Of a stretch of 64,000 nt of DNA, positions 13,436 to 25,275 are shown one piece after another (within the stretch, counting starts at the first letter, position 1; the number at the start of each line of letters is the position of its first letter). The position numbers and the translations under genes are program-made. The notes beneath the pieces are model-generated. The model ran no database searches, was not told where the DNA came from, and worked only from the letters and a program-made list of their open reading frames with translations. Source of the stretch: Montifringilla adamsi (Eukaryota > Chordata > Aves > Passeriformes > Passeridae); contig JAGGNK010007448.1 of NCBI GenBank assembly GCA_017590115.1, forward strand, positions 2,954,815 through 3,018,814, read 5' to 3'.

Positions 13436-16400
13436 ACCTCAGCTATCAGGGCAGTGGTCTCTGTGCTGGGAATGCTCCCCATGAGCATGTTCTATGCCTG
13501 GCCATGGGATGAGGGGTTTGGATGTGCACAGAGGCCAGAAACTGCTGAATGTCCTGCGTCAGCTACAGGTGACAAGAGTTCCAAATCCTCTTCTGAGGCC
13601 AAAGTCTCCAGGCACAAACAGGAGGATCGAAATAGGAAGAGAAAATGTGACCCTGAATAGCAAGTCACACAGATGGAGTAGATGCGAAATCTGTGGGGTT
13701 TTTATTTTCCTACTGCTATGAGTCTCAGCCAAGAGCTGTGCAGAATTCACAGAATCCACCTGGGGAGCTCCTGCAGGAGGAGGAACACCATGGTGTCTTC
13801 TCTTTGGAGTGTTTTGTTTACTGCCTGGAGATGCTCCCATGGCAAACCAGGCTGTGATGGGAGAGAGATGGGGAAGAAAGGCACAAATAACCATGGTTAT
13901 TTATTAAAATGGTTATCTATTGAAAGGTCCAGAATACATAAATAACCATGGCAGGGCCTCTACAGAGCCACGTGGGAAGAAGAATGGGGTGAAAACCCCA
14001 TATAGGTTAAACTCCTGGAGATTGTCTATGCTATGGATGGCCCATTATGAACGAGACTGATCAAAAATAAATCCCTTCCCTCTCTTGCAGGATTGAAAAC
14101 ACATTGGCTGCTAAAGCAGAGAGAGCCAAAATGTTTTCAGTACCTATTATAGAAAATGTAGGAGAACCCCAAGCAAGAGATTTCTGCGCAAGGGGAAAGA
14201 AAAACTTTGGATTTTGCTCACCAAGCAATCAGGCAGCTCTGCAGGTGGAGAGTACCAGGCAAGAACTCCTTGCTGGCATCTGTTGGGAGCCACCAACATC
14301 CCCAGAGCTCACATTGCTGTCGTGCACCAAAGCAGGGCCTGCACAGAGATCCTGGATGGTTTGGGTGAGAAATCCCATGGGTGAGATCAGCACGCCTGGG
14401 GCTCCTGCCTTGAACCCGAATTCTGCACCTGTAGGAAGGAACAGGCAGCTCCCTGACCCTGAGCAGCCCTGAGCGTGTGCTAAAGTGTGTCTAGACATCC
14501 TGCCCTCCCTCCTCTCCCCCAGATTTCCCTGGCTAACCCCCCTGCCTTTGTTCCCAGCTCCAGATGGAAGAGGAAGTGTTGAAAGGCAGCCCTGAGGAAA
14601 TGGTGTTAATGTCACTCACACCCCGATTATGTCACTGCATCTGTTTGGTGCCCAGCAATAAACTGCATTTCTTGTCCCCCTTGGGGGCCTGTAAGGCACA
14701 GCCCAGAGCATTCCCAGCCTCAGGCTTGGGTTTCTCCACGTGGAAACTGGAGCTGGAAGGGCTGAGCAGGGTTGGGGCTGGGTTTGTCCCAGAGTGGGAA
14801 CTTTGCCAGTGCTCACACTCAGAGCCAGGAGCATTCCTGGATTAATAACCACGGCCCCAAAAAGCTGTTTGTTGCATCAAACACCTTCTGAATTCACACC
14901 TGAGTCAAGGTGAGGGAGTTAAAAATCCAGTGGAGTGATATGAGAGGGATTCCTCAGGTTTCTGGGTTGCAGGACAGTTTGGATGAAGCTTGCAGAGGTG
15001 AACCCTGTGTAGTCCTACTTGCTTTTGGCGCTGATGGGATTTAAAAAATTCCAATTTACTGAAATTACTGAAAATTACTGAAAAAAAACCCTCAATATTT
15101 TAAAAGTAAACAAAACAAGCCCAGAAAAAAAATTACATAAAAATTTATCTTTCCCTCTTTTTAGTAATATCTTTTAATGGCTGTCTCACATAAACACTGT
15201 GGCTCATGATCTCCACTTAATTTATCAGGTATTTTGATCAGTAACCTGAAATCCCACAAACACCCTCGGGCTGTTTCCTTTCTTTTCTAGAGCTGGCAGG
15301 TGAAGGGGCTGTTTTGCTGTCATGGTGCTTGGAAAGAGCCTGTTCAACTCTAGATCTCACTGGAGATATAGGTGACTTCAGTAATGTCCAGACAGTATTT
15401 CAGTGCTGAGCTGAGGTGGATTTTCATGGGAATGAGGTGCTTAAAGGGAGCAAATTGCAGGAGGATGCGTGGCCTCATGTGCTGTAACAGGAGAGTGGCT
15501 GAGGAAACCTTCATGGGTCACCTTCTATACTGAGGGTCACAGATCAGCCAACACAGCAATTTCTTCATGTGTCTGAGCCCTTGGATTGGTTATTTCTCTG
15601 TTTTCTACTGGTAAAATTAAGATTTCCTATTATTTCCTCAGAATTAAGATGAAGTTCATAAGTTTGACCTACATTAAGGAAAAGGAGGGGTATAAAACAG
15701 GTGCCAGTGATGCAACGCCAAAAGGGTTGTGTGTGTGATTTATTTTGCATGCCTTGGTTCTAAAAGGTGGGCCCATGTGTTCATCTGGAGAGAAAAGCTT
15801 TCCTTGTTCATAATTAGTAATTTTCTAAAGATTATCAGATCTCCCTAGCACCTTTTGGAGACAGATGAATAATTCCCTTACAGGATGAGAAGACAAGTGA
15901 TTTATATTTGCTGTTTCCCTCTTACACCTTGTCCTGTGATGCATTGGTAAGGTTTAGAAAAGTGAGTGATGCCTGCAGGAATCAACCACAACTCCTGGAA
16001 AGGAGTAGTTTGGAGTAGCTTTTCCCAAATTCCTGCTTTCAAAGAGCCCCTCGGGGAGGCAGCAGCTGTGGGAGACCCCACACCTTTCAGGAGGAGCTGG
16101 GGGTTCCTCACTGCTGCAGCCAGGGAAGGTGAATCCAAGGAGTAACCAAATGCAGAGCTCAGAGGGGCAGAAAGGGAGTGTGGGGCAAACCAGACCATGG
16201 GGGAGGTTTGCTTGTCATTTTTGGGGCAGCAGAGAGGTGCCTCAGGTGTAGTAGGCAGAGGGGAGATGCTGCAGGACAGTCACGGTGGTAGATCAGGTTG
16301 GGAATAGACAATTTCAGATTTAGAGACAGTTTGTGTCCTCCTTGCATCACAGGCAGGGCTCGAATCTGTCTGAGCAGGCCCTGCTTTGCTGAATGACTGA

Positions 16401-16451
16401 ATAAATTTTCCTAAAGCCCCGTAATTGTCAGAGTAATTGTCTTGTAATTGT
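13436..16451. other. Unique noncoding sequence, possible ERV relics
   Basis: Mostly unrecognised. 13870-14060 is AT-rich with repeated 'aaataaccatgg' words and an 18-bp perfect palindrome. 15050-15140 is A-rich. No exon, RNA gene or clear mobile element was identified. Confidence 0.45.
13885..13902. repeat. Perfect 18-bp palindrome
   Basis: AAATAACCATGGTTATTT is its own reverse complement. Half of it (AAATAACCATGG) recurs near 13939. It could be an old element terminus or chance in AT-rich DNA. Confidence 0.85.
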
Positions 16452-16604
16452 GCCAGAGGCAGCCAGGAGCTGCCCCTGGGTCCCTGGCAGTGCCCCAGGC
16501 CAGGTTGGACAGGCTTGGAGCAGCCTGGGAAGGTGTCCCTGCCCATGGCAGGGGTGGAACTAAGGATCTTTGAGGTCCCTTCCGACACAAACCATTCTGT
16601 GACT
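16452..16604 (+). mobile_element. CR1 LINE, truncated 3' end
   Basis: Plus-orientation CR1 tail: 'ctgcccctgggtccctggcag', 'aggttggacaggcttggagca', 'cctgcccatggcaggggtgg', 'ggtcccttccga' and a closing 'attctgtga'. The order and spacing fit the CR1 3' end. The 5' part is missing. Confidence 0.92.
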
Positions 16605-17081
16605 GCACAATTCAGAGCCCTTCAATCACTGCCCATCCACCCTTTGACAGCACCTCTGGCTCTTCTCCTCACACAAAATTCCCCCAACCATCCCTTTTGT
16701 TATTCCCCTTGAAAAACCCTCCTCGTTTCCCTCGTGTCTCTGAGGCAGGGACCAGGACAAGCTGTGATGGCTGTGGGGACCACGCCGGCTAGTGCCTGCT
16801 GCACGAAATGCACTCCTTCCCTCGCAGCTGCATCCTCCTCTCGCCGCTCCTCCCCTTTGCCAGTGCCCCGCGCTGCCGTGCAATTAGACAGGAGAAAATT
16901 AACCAGTAAATCAAGGGAATTAGGGATGTCTCCAGAGCAGATGGATCCTATTAAGCAGCACTTTCTGAGCCTGCAGTAGTTTTCCAGCACTTGGGACAAA
17001 GTTTGGAGTAGTTGGATTTGCAGGCGTGTGTTGATGTGGCAGTGGCACAGGGGAAGGCAAGTGTCAGACTAAGCCTAGGAA

Positions 17082-17520
17082 AGAGAGAACATATTTTATT
17101 CCATCTTCAGATTAGGAATAAATCAGTTTAGACAGACACATCAAAATATTACCCCCAGACTGAGAGCACAACAGAAAACAACTGACAAAACCCCCAATTC
17201 ACCTTTTTCTGTCCCCACAGCTTTTGACAGTCTCTGTAAATAAAAAACCACTTTTCCAGCCCCTGTACAATTAGATATTGCTAAAGTTATGGATTCCTCT
17301 GGGAGGATCCTTTGGAGATTCGGTGGTTTTTCAGCTGCCAGTCATTTCTCTGAGTCTCCTCAGGGCTCACAGTTTTGAGCCAGTCTGATACCTTCAACAT
17401 GGTGCTGTGGACCCACACACTAAAGCAGCACAAAATCTGAACAATAGAAAAGCTAAAAGCTGAGGCATCAGCGCCCATCCACACCTCAGTGGCACCATTC
17501 TATCAGTTTATCTCAGTTTT
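17082..17520 (-). mobile_element. Unclassified interspersed repeat, possibly LTR
   Basis: About 70 bp of this stretch (17409-17475) recurs in reverse complement at 19362-19430, so it is dispersed. Flanking AT-rich sequence with TATA-like and polyadenylation-like words suggests an LTR, but no terminal dinucleotides or target duplication were found. The outer limits are a guess. Confidence 0.4.
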
Positions 17521-17670
17521 ATAACAGTTATAGCCACTTTAATAACTGCTCATCCCCTTTGATAACAGTCTATACACACTCCTGGCAGAATGGAAATTCA
17601 TTCACTCCTGGAAAAACTTGAAAAAAACCCCAAAGAAATAATGGGATCCAAAATGTTAATCAAGTGGAGA

Positions 17671-17765
17671 ATTCACAGAATGACCAGGCTGGAAGAGACC
17701 TTATAGTTCATCAAGTCCATCCCAACCCCAACACCTCAACTAAACCATGGCTCCCAGTGGCACAA
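17671..17765 (-). mobile_element. CR1 LINE fragment
   Basis: Reverse-orientation CR1 end: 'attcacagaatgaccaggct', 'ggaagagacctt', 'catcaagtcca', 'cccaacacctcaactaaacc'. It matches the opening of the longer copy at 43300, so the two belong to the same subfamily. Confidence 0.88.
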
Positions 17766-17823
17766 TTCCTTCATTTCGTTCTGTGGTTCTTAACCGGGGA
17801 AACCTCTCCTTAAACACATCCCC

Positions 17824-17914
17824 TGTGAGTGGAAAGTGTTCCTGCCCATGGCAGGGGGTGGAAAGAGGTGATCCCTAAGGTCCCTCCAACCCAAACTGTT
17901 CCAAGATTCTGTGA
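17824..17914 (+). mobile_element. CR1 LINE fragment
   Basis: Plus-orientation terminal piece with 'tgcccatggcagggggtgg', 'ggtccctccaacccaaac' and 'agattctgtga'. It lies about 60 bp from an oppositely oriented CR1 piece, forming an inverted pair. Confidence 0.88.
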
Positions 17915-19220
17915 AGGATCTGTCCTGCAGCACAAGGCCATGGAGACGAGCACAGAGGTCTTTGGGCAGGGCTGGTGGTTCTCTCTTTGCTCCTGTGTGT
18001 GCTCCCAGAACCACTGTTTGTTCCTCTCTTTGTTTGGATATTCCAGCCCAGCCCTCGGGGCTTGCTCAGCCTTGCACAGCAGTTCATCCATTGTACAACA
18101 ATTTTTTAGCCTCAGCTGGAAGACGAGTCCAAGAGCTGAATCAGAAGGAGAAAACTAATGCTCAGAGAATAACTCAGGGAATGCTGGACATGCCAGAGAT
18201 CAGAGGGAGCTCCACAAGAGTTTAAGAAGCACAGAAGACATGACAGCTCTGGATAGCAGAATTTCAAATAACCTTTCTGGCAAAAAGCAGCTGTCAAAAC
18301 TCTTCAGCACACATTTTAAAATCTTCCACGCAGATCTCACTTTTCTGCCAAGACAAACTTTCTCCCTTTGAAAAGCAGAGGGAGGTTTGCAGGAGCCTTT
18401 CTCCCATCATTCACTGACTGTAATTGATTCCCACGTCACCCAGGACAGTGTGCCCTTGGCTTTTCTTGTACCCATCGTGACAGGCAGGGCAGATAAGGCA
18501 GCAGAGCATCTGTCAGTGTCTCCAGAGGGACAGACTTCATCCTGCTGCTTGTGCTCAACTGGAGCCACAGCAGGACTAGCAGGATGGTTCAGTTCCTCTG
18601 TACAGCAGCAGAGAGGAACTTGAAAATCTAAAAAAATTATGTTTATGAAACTTTTTCCTTCTGACTCCAGTTGATCTAATTAATTACATGATTCCTCCCC
18701 ACCAATCTACCTCTGTGATGTCCTGTGTCATCACATGCCCCAAACTCTGCTACTGTGACATCAGTCTGGCTCTGTAGGAAATGCAAAAACTTGTGAAGGA
18801 AGGTACAGAAGTTGCATGAAGGCTGAGAAAGTGCTTCAGAACAAGAATATATATTGTTTAAATATATTTAATTTGTAAAAGAAAATATTGAGAGGTGAAG
18901 TAAATATGTAAGTATATACTGAGGGAAAAAATAAAATACTGGGCTATGTGGAGCTCCTCAGTTATTCACCAAAGCAAGAAAGTGCAGATAGATCTGAAGT
19001 TGAATCAATTTGTGTGAGAAATTCTGTGCTGCTGGATTTGTTTATATGCAAAGCCTTTCTGAAATAGACCTTTTAGGCGAGCACAAATTGTTTCATTGGA
19101 ATAATGAGGTGAAATGTAGTGCCTGGCCCCTGTTAAGTGTGGGAGTAGGTGATCCAGGGACCCCATGGTCACCAGGGCTTTGTGGCTGCCCACAGCATGG
19201 AGAGGAGGAGTGGAGGCAGC

Positions 19221-19256
19221 GACTGAGTGACGTGCCTGAGGTCACACAGTGCAGGA
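19221..19256 (+). repeat. Possible ancient MIR/CORE-SINE relic
   Basis: The run 'gtgcctgaggtcacacag' resembles the MIR core phrase in which a tract ending 'ggtcacacag' follows 'gcc(c)aa'. Only about 35 bp are similar, so chance is possible. Confidence 0.35.
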
Positions 19257-19361
19257 GGAACCCCAAACCTCTGTTTCCTCCTGCCTGACTCCCCTGTGTG
19301 CTGCCCTGGCTTTCCAAACCACATCTTCTCCTGCACAAAAAGGAGAGGTAGTGAAGGGGAT

Positions 19362-19430
19362 TGATGCCTCAGGTTTCAGCTTTTCTATTTTCAGGTTCTG
19401 TGCTGCTTTAGTGTGGGGGTCTGGGCTTCA
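19362..19430 (+). mobile_element. Second copy of the 17.4-kb repeat
   Basis: Reverse complement of 17409-17475 with about 80% agreement by eye, including 'tgatgcctcag' and 'ctgtgctgctttagtgtg'. It ends in unrelated sequence at both sides and is therefore a fragment. Confidence 0.6.
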
Positions 19431-20030
19431 TATCAGGGGATGGTGAGCTCTGCACAGAGCAGGGAGACAAAACAATTCCTGCTCCAGCTGGGGACCAAGG
19501 ACAAATGATCCAAATCAGCTGGAATTGGACACTGAACTGCAATGTGCAAATGGAGCAGAGCTGATCCCAGGGAGAGACCCCGTGAGCGCTCGTGCATTTT
19601 GGGACCATTTTGGTTCATCTTGGGTGCAGCCCTGGCTGGGCTCTTGTGCTGCCCAAGGTGGATCCATGGAGGAGATCCTTTGAATCAATCCCTGCTTTAT
19701 TCTGTAGCTCTGTCCAGCCTCTGTTCTAGGGCAGCCTGCACAAGGCATCAGGATCAGCCAGAAGGGTTGAGGTAGTTTCCTGCTCACTTGATGATTTTCT
19801 GAGCTATGGGGCTGCCATCCTGTCCTTATAATGAATGGAAAATCCTGAGTATTGGGCTGAAGATCACATCACATGATGGTGGCTGGAAGGTCAGCTGGGG
19901 TTCCTGCAGGTCTGCACCCCTGGCAGCCCCCAGTGACCCTCAGAGAGCTTGGGCTGCTCCAGGCTGTGACAGAAAATGTGTCACAGCAACACATGTTGCA
20001 CCTGTGAGTCTTTATTGACACACAGCCAGT

Positions 20031-20085
20031 GGGGAAACTGAAGCATGGAACAATGTTTGACTTCTCTGAGCTCTTACAGCAGGTC
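20031..20085 (+). repeat. Possible ancient MIR-like relic
   Basis: 'ggggaaactgaagcatgga' followed by 'tttgacttctctgagctc' and 'acagcagg' follows the order of the MIR core, in which 'ggaaactgaggc' is followed by 'gtgacttgcc' and 'cacagc'. Divergence is high, as expected for such an old repeat. Confidence 0.4.
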
Positions 20086-20180
20086 CTCTCTAGATCTGCA
20101 CGCAGCACCTTTCTTCACATGGGCCTTTCTGTGGGCTCTCCTAACTCCTGATCCTGACAGGAAATCTGGCACTTCCTCAG

Positions 20181-20250
20181 CAGAAAGGTTGGACTTGATG
20201 ATCTCAAAAGTCTTTTCCAACCTAGTTCATTCTGTGATTAGTTCATTCTG
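20181..20250 (+). mobile_element. CR1 LINE 3' terminus
   Basis: 'aaggttggacttgatgatct', 'tcttttccaacct' and then 'attctgtgatt' form the extreme CR1 3' end in plus orientation. The last unit is partly repeated ('agttcattctgt' twice), consistent with the short terminal repeats of CR1. Confidence 0.88.
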
Positions 20251-20597
20251 TAAAAGAAGGAGTAGAGCTGGGAACAGAACAGTCAGAGTTTTACAAGCCA
20301 CCATGATTGAGGAGCTGGGATTAGTTTGCAGTGAGTTTGTGGATGACTTGAGCCATTTCTATTTTCTTTGCAGCTATTCCCCATATCTCACAAGTGAAAG
20401 CTGCCAGACATGCCTGACAAATGAAGTGCCAGTGCCAAATAAGATGTGGTAAATAATCACCTCAGCATTCATCCTTCTTTTCTGTTTGGCAGAAAGGCAT
20501 TTTCTTTTTCTTGTTTTAAAGTTAATTGAACCTGAAGTTGCTCAGATTTTTATGCATTTCAACTTTCCAAAGGACCAGTGTCTGTGAAGTCACAGCC

Positions 20598-20813
20598 CAC
20601 AGAATTGTGCAATCATGGGATGGTTTAAGTTGGAAGGGACCTTTTGGCCCATCCCATCCCAGCCCTGCCATGGCAGGGACACCTTCCACTGTCCCAGGCT
20701 GCTCCAGGATCCATCCAAACTGACCCTGAACCCTTCCAGGGATCCAGGGGCAGCCCCAGCTGCTCTGGGCACCCTGTGCCAGGGCCTGCCCACCCTCCCA
20801 GGGAAGAATCCCT
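20598..20813 (-). mobile_element. CR1 LINE, truncated 3' end
   Basis: Reverse-orientation CR1: 'gggatggtttaagttggaag', 'cctgccatggcagggacacc', 'tgtcccaggctgctcc', 'ctgggcaccctgtgccaggg'. It is the same subfamily as the copies at 33549 and, in the other orientation, 23680 and 35625. Confidence 0.92.
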
Positions 20814-21373
20814 CTGCTTTGCCCCACATTTCCATTCTCAATCTCCACAACTTCCCAGCCAAAGACCAGGCTTCAATTCTGGAAATAGAAAGTGCTCACG
20901 GAGCCCTGCTGAAATGGGCTGAAGATTGAGATTTTTGTGGGAGTTTTGCTGCCTGTGCAGGGCCAGGGGCTGAGGGACATCCAAGCTCCACAGGGTCCTT
21001 CTCCTGAATTCCTCACACCAGACTATTAATAGTGAATAGTTTTGTTTTCGTGTCGTGCACAACGATATTCACCAAACAGTTTCTCAAAAGATGCTTCAAA
21101 GCCTGACAGGCATCACCAGAGCTGTTGTTTTCTTTCCATTTCTTTTTGTAAACTGACTTAAGGCCAATATCAATATTTATCTAGAGCAAGGGAAGTGTTT
21201 TGCTGCCAGGAATTTGAGTGCACTGTTTTCTTTTGACTATAAATGGGGCAATTACTAATGAGGATATTTCTAAAATGAATGAGTGGAACATTAATTTCCC
21301 CTTAGCCCCAGCCTCAAGTCACTCCACAAATAACCCTTTATATGTTTTGATCTGATGGTCAAGTTGCAGGTTC

Positions 21374-21396
21374 AAAAAAAAAAAAAAAAAAAAAAA
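21374..21396. repeat. Poly(A) tract, about 23 A
   Basis: An uninterrupted A run with no recognisable retroposon body upstream. It could be the tail of an old processed insertion, but nothing supports a parent gene. Confidence 0.85.
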
Positions 21397-21542
21397 GATT
21401 TTATGATGGTATTTTGGGTATTGCTATCCTTCAGCTCTAAGTATCTGGTTGTTTTGTCCATGTTAACTTTTGTTGCTGGGTTTATTTCTTCTGTGTTCTT
21501 CACTTGGAGCAACAGAACACATAATTTTTTTAACACAAATCG

Positions 21543-21870
21543 TAGAAAAAACTTGAAAGGTACCTCAAGAAATGGTTTAACCAGCCCCATGCTCAGGGCT
21601 GAATTTGCTATATCCAAACTGGTCTCTGATAACAGCCCAACCTGCTCAGAAACTCAACCTTGGCAAATCTGCAGCTTCCCTAAATTATTCAGGAAACACT
21701 TTATTCCTCTCTTTTTGCAATTCCCTTCCACATATTTGAGCACTGTTATCACATCTTCCCCTTTGCCTTCTCCAGGCTTAAATGGACCGAGTCTCTTCCA
21801 TCTTTCATCACAGGTCACATTCTCCACAGCTCAGATCACTCCTTTCTCTTTGCTTTGGAGCTTTTCCAGC
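21543..21870 (-). mobile_element. Old CR1 LINE fragment
   Basis: A diverged reverse-orientation copy. The best landmarks are 'gagcactgttatcacatctt', 'ccttctccaggctta', 'tctttcatcacaggtcacat' and 'tttggagcttttccagct', which follow the order of the CR1 region read in reverse. The level of decay points to an older amniote CR1 subfamily. Confidence 0.75.
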
Positions 21871-22045
21871 TGATTTTCCTGTCTCTTTTGATGTGTGGCG
21901 CTTCCAGCGGAGGAGTTCTGCCAGCTGGAGTGGTGTGAGCAGCCTGGCAGGTGATCCATCAGCTCCCACAAAACAACCAGGAGGTATCAAACAGGGGCTG
22001 ATGCCTGCATGGCATCTCTCCTGTCCCATTGTGGCTGTCCCTGTG

Positions 22046-22473
22046 CCCTGCTGTGGCATTCACATTCTCTTACAAAATCCCTTCACCCAGGATTTTTCGC
22101 CTGGCAAGCTGAGAGGCCTCAGAGAAAAGGAAAACAATTCTTATCTCATTTGCTTCTCCTGTGTTGTGCTCATGTGGAATGTGTTTGGAGATTGTTTACC
22201 CACAGGTGATTGTTTCATTGGGTTCTGATGTGAGTTGTTTTCACTCTTTGGCCAGTCAGGGCCAAGCTGTGTCAGGACTCTGGAGAGAGTCACCAGTTTT
22301 CATTATTATCTTTTTAGCCTTCTGTAAGTATCCTTTCTGTATTCCTTAGTATAGTATAGTATTCTTTAATATAATATAGTATCGTAAAGTAAGAAATTAG
22401 CCTTCTGAGAACATGGAGTCAGATTCATCATTCCTGCCTTCGTTGGAGGTACCTTGCAAATACAATACCCTGC
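22046..22473. repeat. 6-bp target-site duplication around the LTR
   Basis: CCCTGC immediately precedes (22046-22051) and follows (22468-22473) the LTR. A 6-bp duplication is typical of betaretrovirus/ERVK-like integrases. Confidence 0.8.
22052..22467 (+). mobile_element. Solo LTR (family member 1)
   Basis: A 416-bp unit starting TGTGGCATTC and ending CAATA, flanked by a perfect CCCTGC duplication. A TA-rich tract (about 22350-22395) lies near the 3' end. It is about 93% identical by hand count to 39795-40216. No internal viral region adjoins either side, so it is a solo LTR left by recombination between two LTRs. The 3' end reads TA, not the usual CA; the same ending is seen in the other two flanked copies in the window. 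Confidence 0.88.
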
Positions 22474-23679
22474 CCTCGTGGGCCAGCTGACACCAACAGC
22501 CCCAGGGAGCCTTGGGTCCCTCTGTACCTGCATTTTGGCCACCTGTGCTGTGACTCATTTCCTACAGGGGGAGGTGAGAGGGGTTCCAAACCTGCTCCTT
22601 TGTAGCCATCCATCACTGTTAACCCACCACGCCAAACTCAGGCGTTCTTTGATGATAGCTCATGGCCCTGGGGAGGAGAAGATTGGAAGCAAAAATGGAG
22701 AGAATGAGGTTGTTCATTAATTATCCCATAGCAACATGGTGGGAGGCTGGATATTTTCCTAAACTCCCAAACTGTTTTTTGCACACATCCTCCCCCACAT
22801 TTTTGTCTGCTTGGCCCATAATTTCCATCCCTCTGCTGAACTCTGGGTGCTGCCAGTTGCCGAGGTAAGATCCTACAAATTCTCCCTGGCTGCTGAAATC
22901 GGGGTTAATCCTGTGAATCACTGGGGCTGAGAGCAGCTATCCCATGCCAAGATGGACAGACTTTAATGGAAGCTGTGACTTCACATATTTACATGTATAG
23001 ATCAGCCTCCAGCTGGGGAAGGATTCCCTCTTCCCTATCAGCTCAGCTGGGGCTGTGATCTCACCACGTTTTGCTTTCTCATGGACCACCTCCAAGTCAA
23101 TCCCAGATTACTGTGGGAAGCTGTGCTGTAGGAATTGCCCTCCTCCCTCCCAGCTCCCCAGCCAGTCCCTTCCTGTAAAGTTTGCACGGGGTCCCTATAA
23201 ACCCCCCTACTCGTGGTAGGGGTTGGGGTCAGGTCCCTCAACAGCAGTATCCCAGATCCCATAACTCCTGCCTGTAAAGCAACAGCTTAACCCAGCAGTT
23301 CCACTTCTCTTTCTGAAACACCCACCTAAAGCTGCTAAATGAGTTCCTGATTTCCTATAAAAATTGCTGCATTAGGAGAAAATTTGGAGCAGCCAGAGCC
23401 CAAAGAGGCAATGCCAGATTTCTGACACGCTTCACTAAAGCTCACCGTAAATCCCTTTTGAATAACACCCTGAAGGATGGGGATGATCCAGGCAAGAAGG
23501 AGTCTGAAGCTCTATGTTCTCTGCCCTGTGTCACCCCTGAGCTCCTGTTGGACATGAAGCTCTTCCTTGCCTTCCTCCTTGTGCAGTTTATCAGGCATTT
23601 AAAGCAGGAAAAGGATGCTATTGTCAAGCATTTGGTTTCTTTAGGTATCTAATATGATGTATAGGGTAGGCACTCTGTC
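22468..23679. other. Unique noncoding sequence
   Basis: No repeat or gene recognised. A 64-codon plus frame (23458-23652) contains a good-looking internal acceptor (ccttgtgcag) and a possible donor (AG/GTATCT near 23645), but the putative exon is only about 58 bp and has no identifiable family. Confidence 0.4.
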
Positions 23680-24019
23680 CTGGCCAGGTGAGACCTCACC
23701 TGCATTGCACCTGAAGGGGCTGACAAGAACCATGGAGAGAGGCTGTTTATAGGGGCCTGGAGGGACAGGACACAGGGAATGGCTCCCACTGCCAGAGGGC
23801 AGGGATAGATGGGATATTGGGCAGGAATTGTTCCCTGAGAGGGCGGGCAGGCCCTGGCACAGGGTGCCCAGAGCAGCTGTGGCTGCCCCTGGATCCCTGG
23901 CAGTGCCCAAGGCCAGGCTGGAGCAGCCTGGGACAGTGGAAGGTGTCCCTGCCCATGGCAGGGGTGGGATGAGATGAATCTCAGGTCCCTTCCAACCCCA
24001 ACCAGTCCATAATTCTATG
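23680..24019 (+). mobile_element. CR1 LINE, truncated
   Basis: Plus-orientation CR1 with a longer reach than most copies here. It runs from 'gtgagacctcacctgca' through 'gggacaggacacagggaatg', 'ggccctggcacagggtgccc', 'gcagcctgggacagtggaag', 'tgcccatggcaggggtggga' and 'ggtcccttccaacccc' to 'attctatga'. Sequence between the first and second landmarks is shortened, which implies an internal deletion. Confidence 0.93.
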
Positions 24020-25121
24020 AAAACACCTCTGTTACTCTATGTATTTGCCAAAGGCTGGAAGTTGATGATTTCTCCACACAGGAGGCATCTTCTGTGTGTC
24101 TGGAAGAGCCTTGGCTTCCCCTGGCTGTAAAACACAACATCCCCTGCTGCCACGGCTGGTGCCTGGCTCCGAGCTGCTCAGGGCAGCTGCTGCAGGTTCT
24201 GGGAGGCCACAGGCAATTGTTGGCATTCCCAGGGATTATCACTGAGGCAGAAGGAAGAACCAAGTCCTGGTTCAGACAGTCACAGCTTCTTCACTGGATA
24301 CAAGCTTGGTCTCCAGCCCAGAACCCTCTCTGAGCCCACCAGAGGTGATAATGTCCCAGAGCTGAAGGAATATTTGAAAAGACATGTAATGAAGTTTTCC
24401 TGTCCTGGTAAAGTTCCTCTGCCATCCACGGGAGCAGGCATGAGGATGAAAAAGGGCTGCCACCTCCTCAGGAGGGCTCCGTGGAAGAGCAGCCCTACAA
24501 AAAACAAGGCACAATAGTGTGATTCACCCTCTGAGCTCCCCAGGGTGCCAGCCAGTCCTGGATCACTCCATGTTCAAAGAGAGATTAATTGGAAAGCGTT
24601 TATTAATAATTTCAGAATAGGCTGACCCTTGGCTATGTGCTCATCCCTGGCAGGTTTTTCACACCAGCCATTCAGCCAGGCCGGCTCAAACATGTGACAT
24701 TTCACAGAGGTTCTTGTCTGCTCCCAGAGTGGGAAATAATGCAGAGAGAAGTGCACCAGCCTGAGGGGAAGGAAACGCAAAGCACACAAACTCACACTGG
24801 CACTGCTCCTAAACCCTCACACAGTGTTTGCCAGCACTGGGGCTAAACCTTGGAGCTTTCCTGAGGATCAAGCTGGAGCTGCTCCATGCTTTAGCTCCTG
24901 TCAAACCCAGCCTTTGGGCACCTGGGAAGTGGGAATCTGCTGCAAAAAGCAGGAGCGCACCTGTGGAGACTGCACTCCACAGGATGACTGACTTCTCTTG
25001 AAACTGGGATAAACTGGGGCTGAGCATTGTGGATCAAACTTAAGTTGCACTTGCAAGGGTGTTTTTTTTCTCAAATTGGGGTCTGTATGCATCTTATGGT
25101 CACCTGGAGACTTTCTGAGAT
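24020..25121. other. Unique noncoding sequence
   Basis: No repeat or gene recognised. 24580-24640 ('attaattgg', 'tattaataattt') carries clustered homeodomain-type TAAT cores and looks like the kind of AT-rich block often conserved near developmental genes. That impression is untested. Confidence 0.4.
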
Positions 25122-25275
25122 CGTGGAATCACAGAATGGCCTGGGTTGGGAGGGATCTTAGAGAAGATTCAGTTCCAACCCCCCCTTCCAGGGACAGGAT
25201 TCCACTTCCTTCTTCGCACCTTCCACCTCCACTTCACACCTTCCACTATCCCAGGCTGTTTCCCAGCCCCAGGAA
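25122..25275 (-). mobile_element. CR1 LINE fragment
   Basis: Reverse-orientation CR1 end: 'tggaatcacagaatggcct', 'gggttgggagggatctta', 'cagttccaaccccc', then 'caccttccactatcccaggc'. A duplicated 'caccttccac' segment (about 25218-25247) interrupts the normal spacing. Confidence 0.88.

Larger units (their letters stand above)
17915..20180. other. Unique sequence with small old repeat relics
   Basis: No gene recognised. It contains the second copy of the 17.4-kb repeat (19362-19430) and two short MIR-like words. An AT-rich stretch lies at 18840-18940. Confidence 0.5.
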
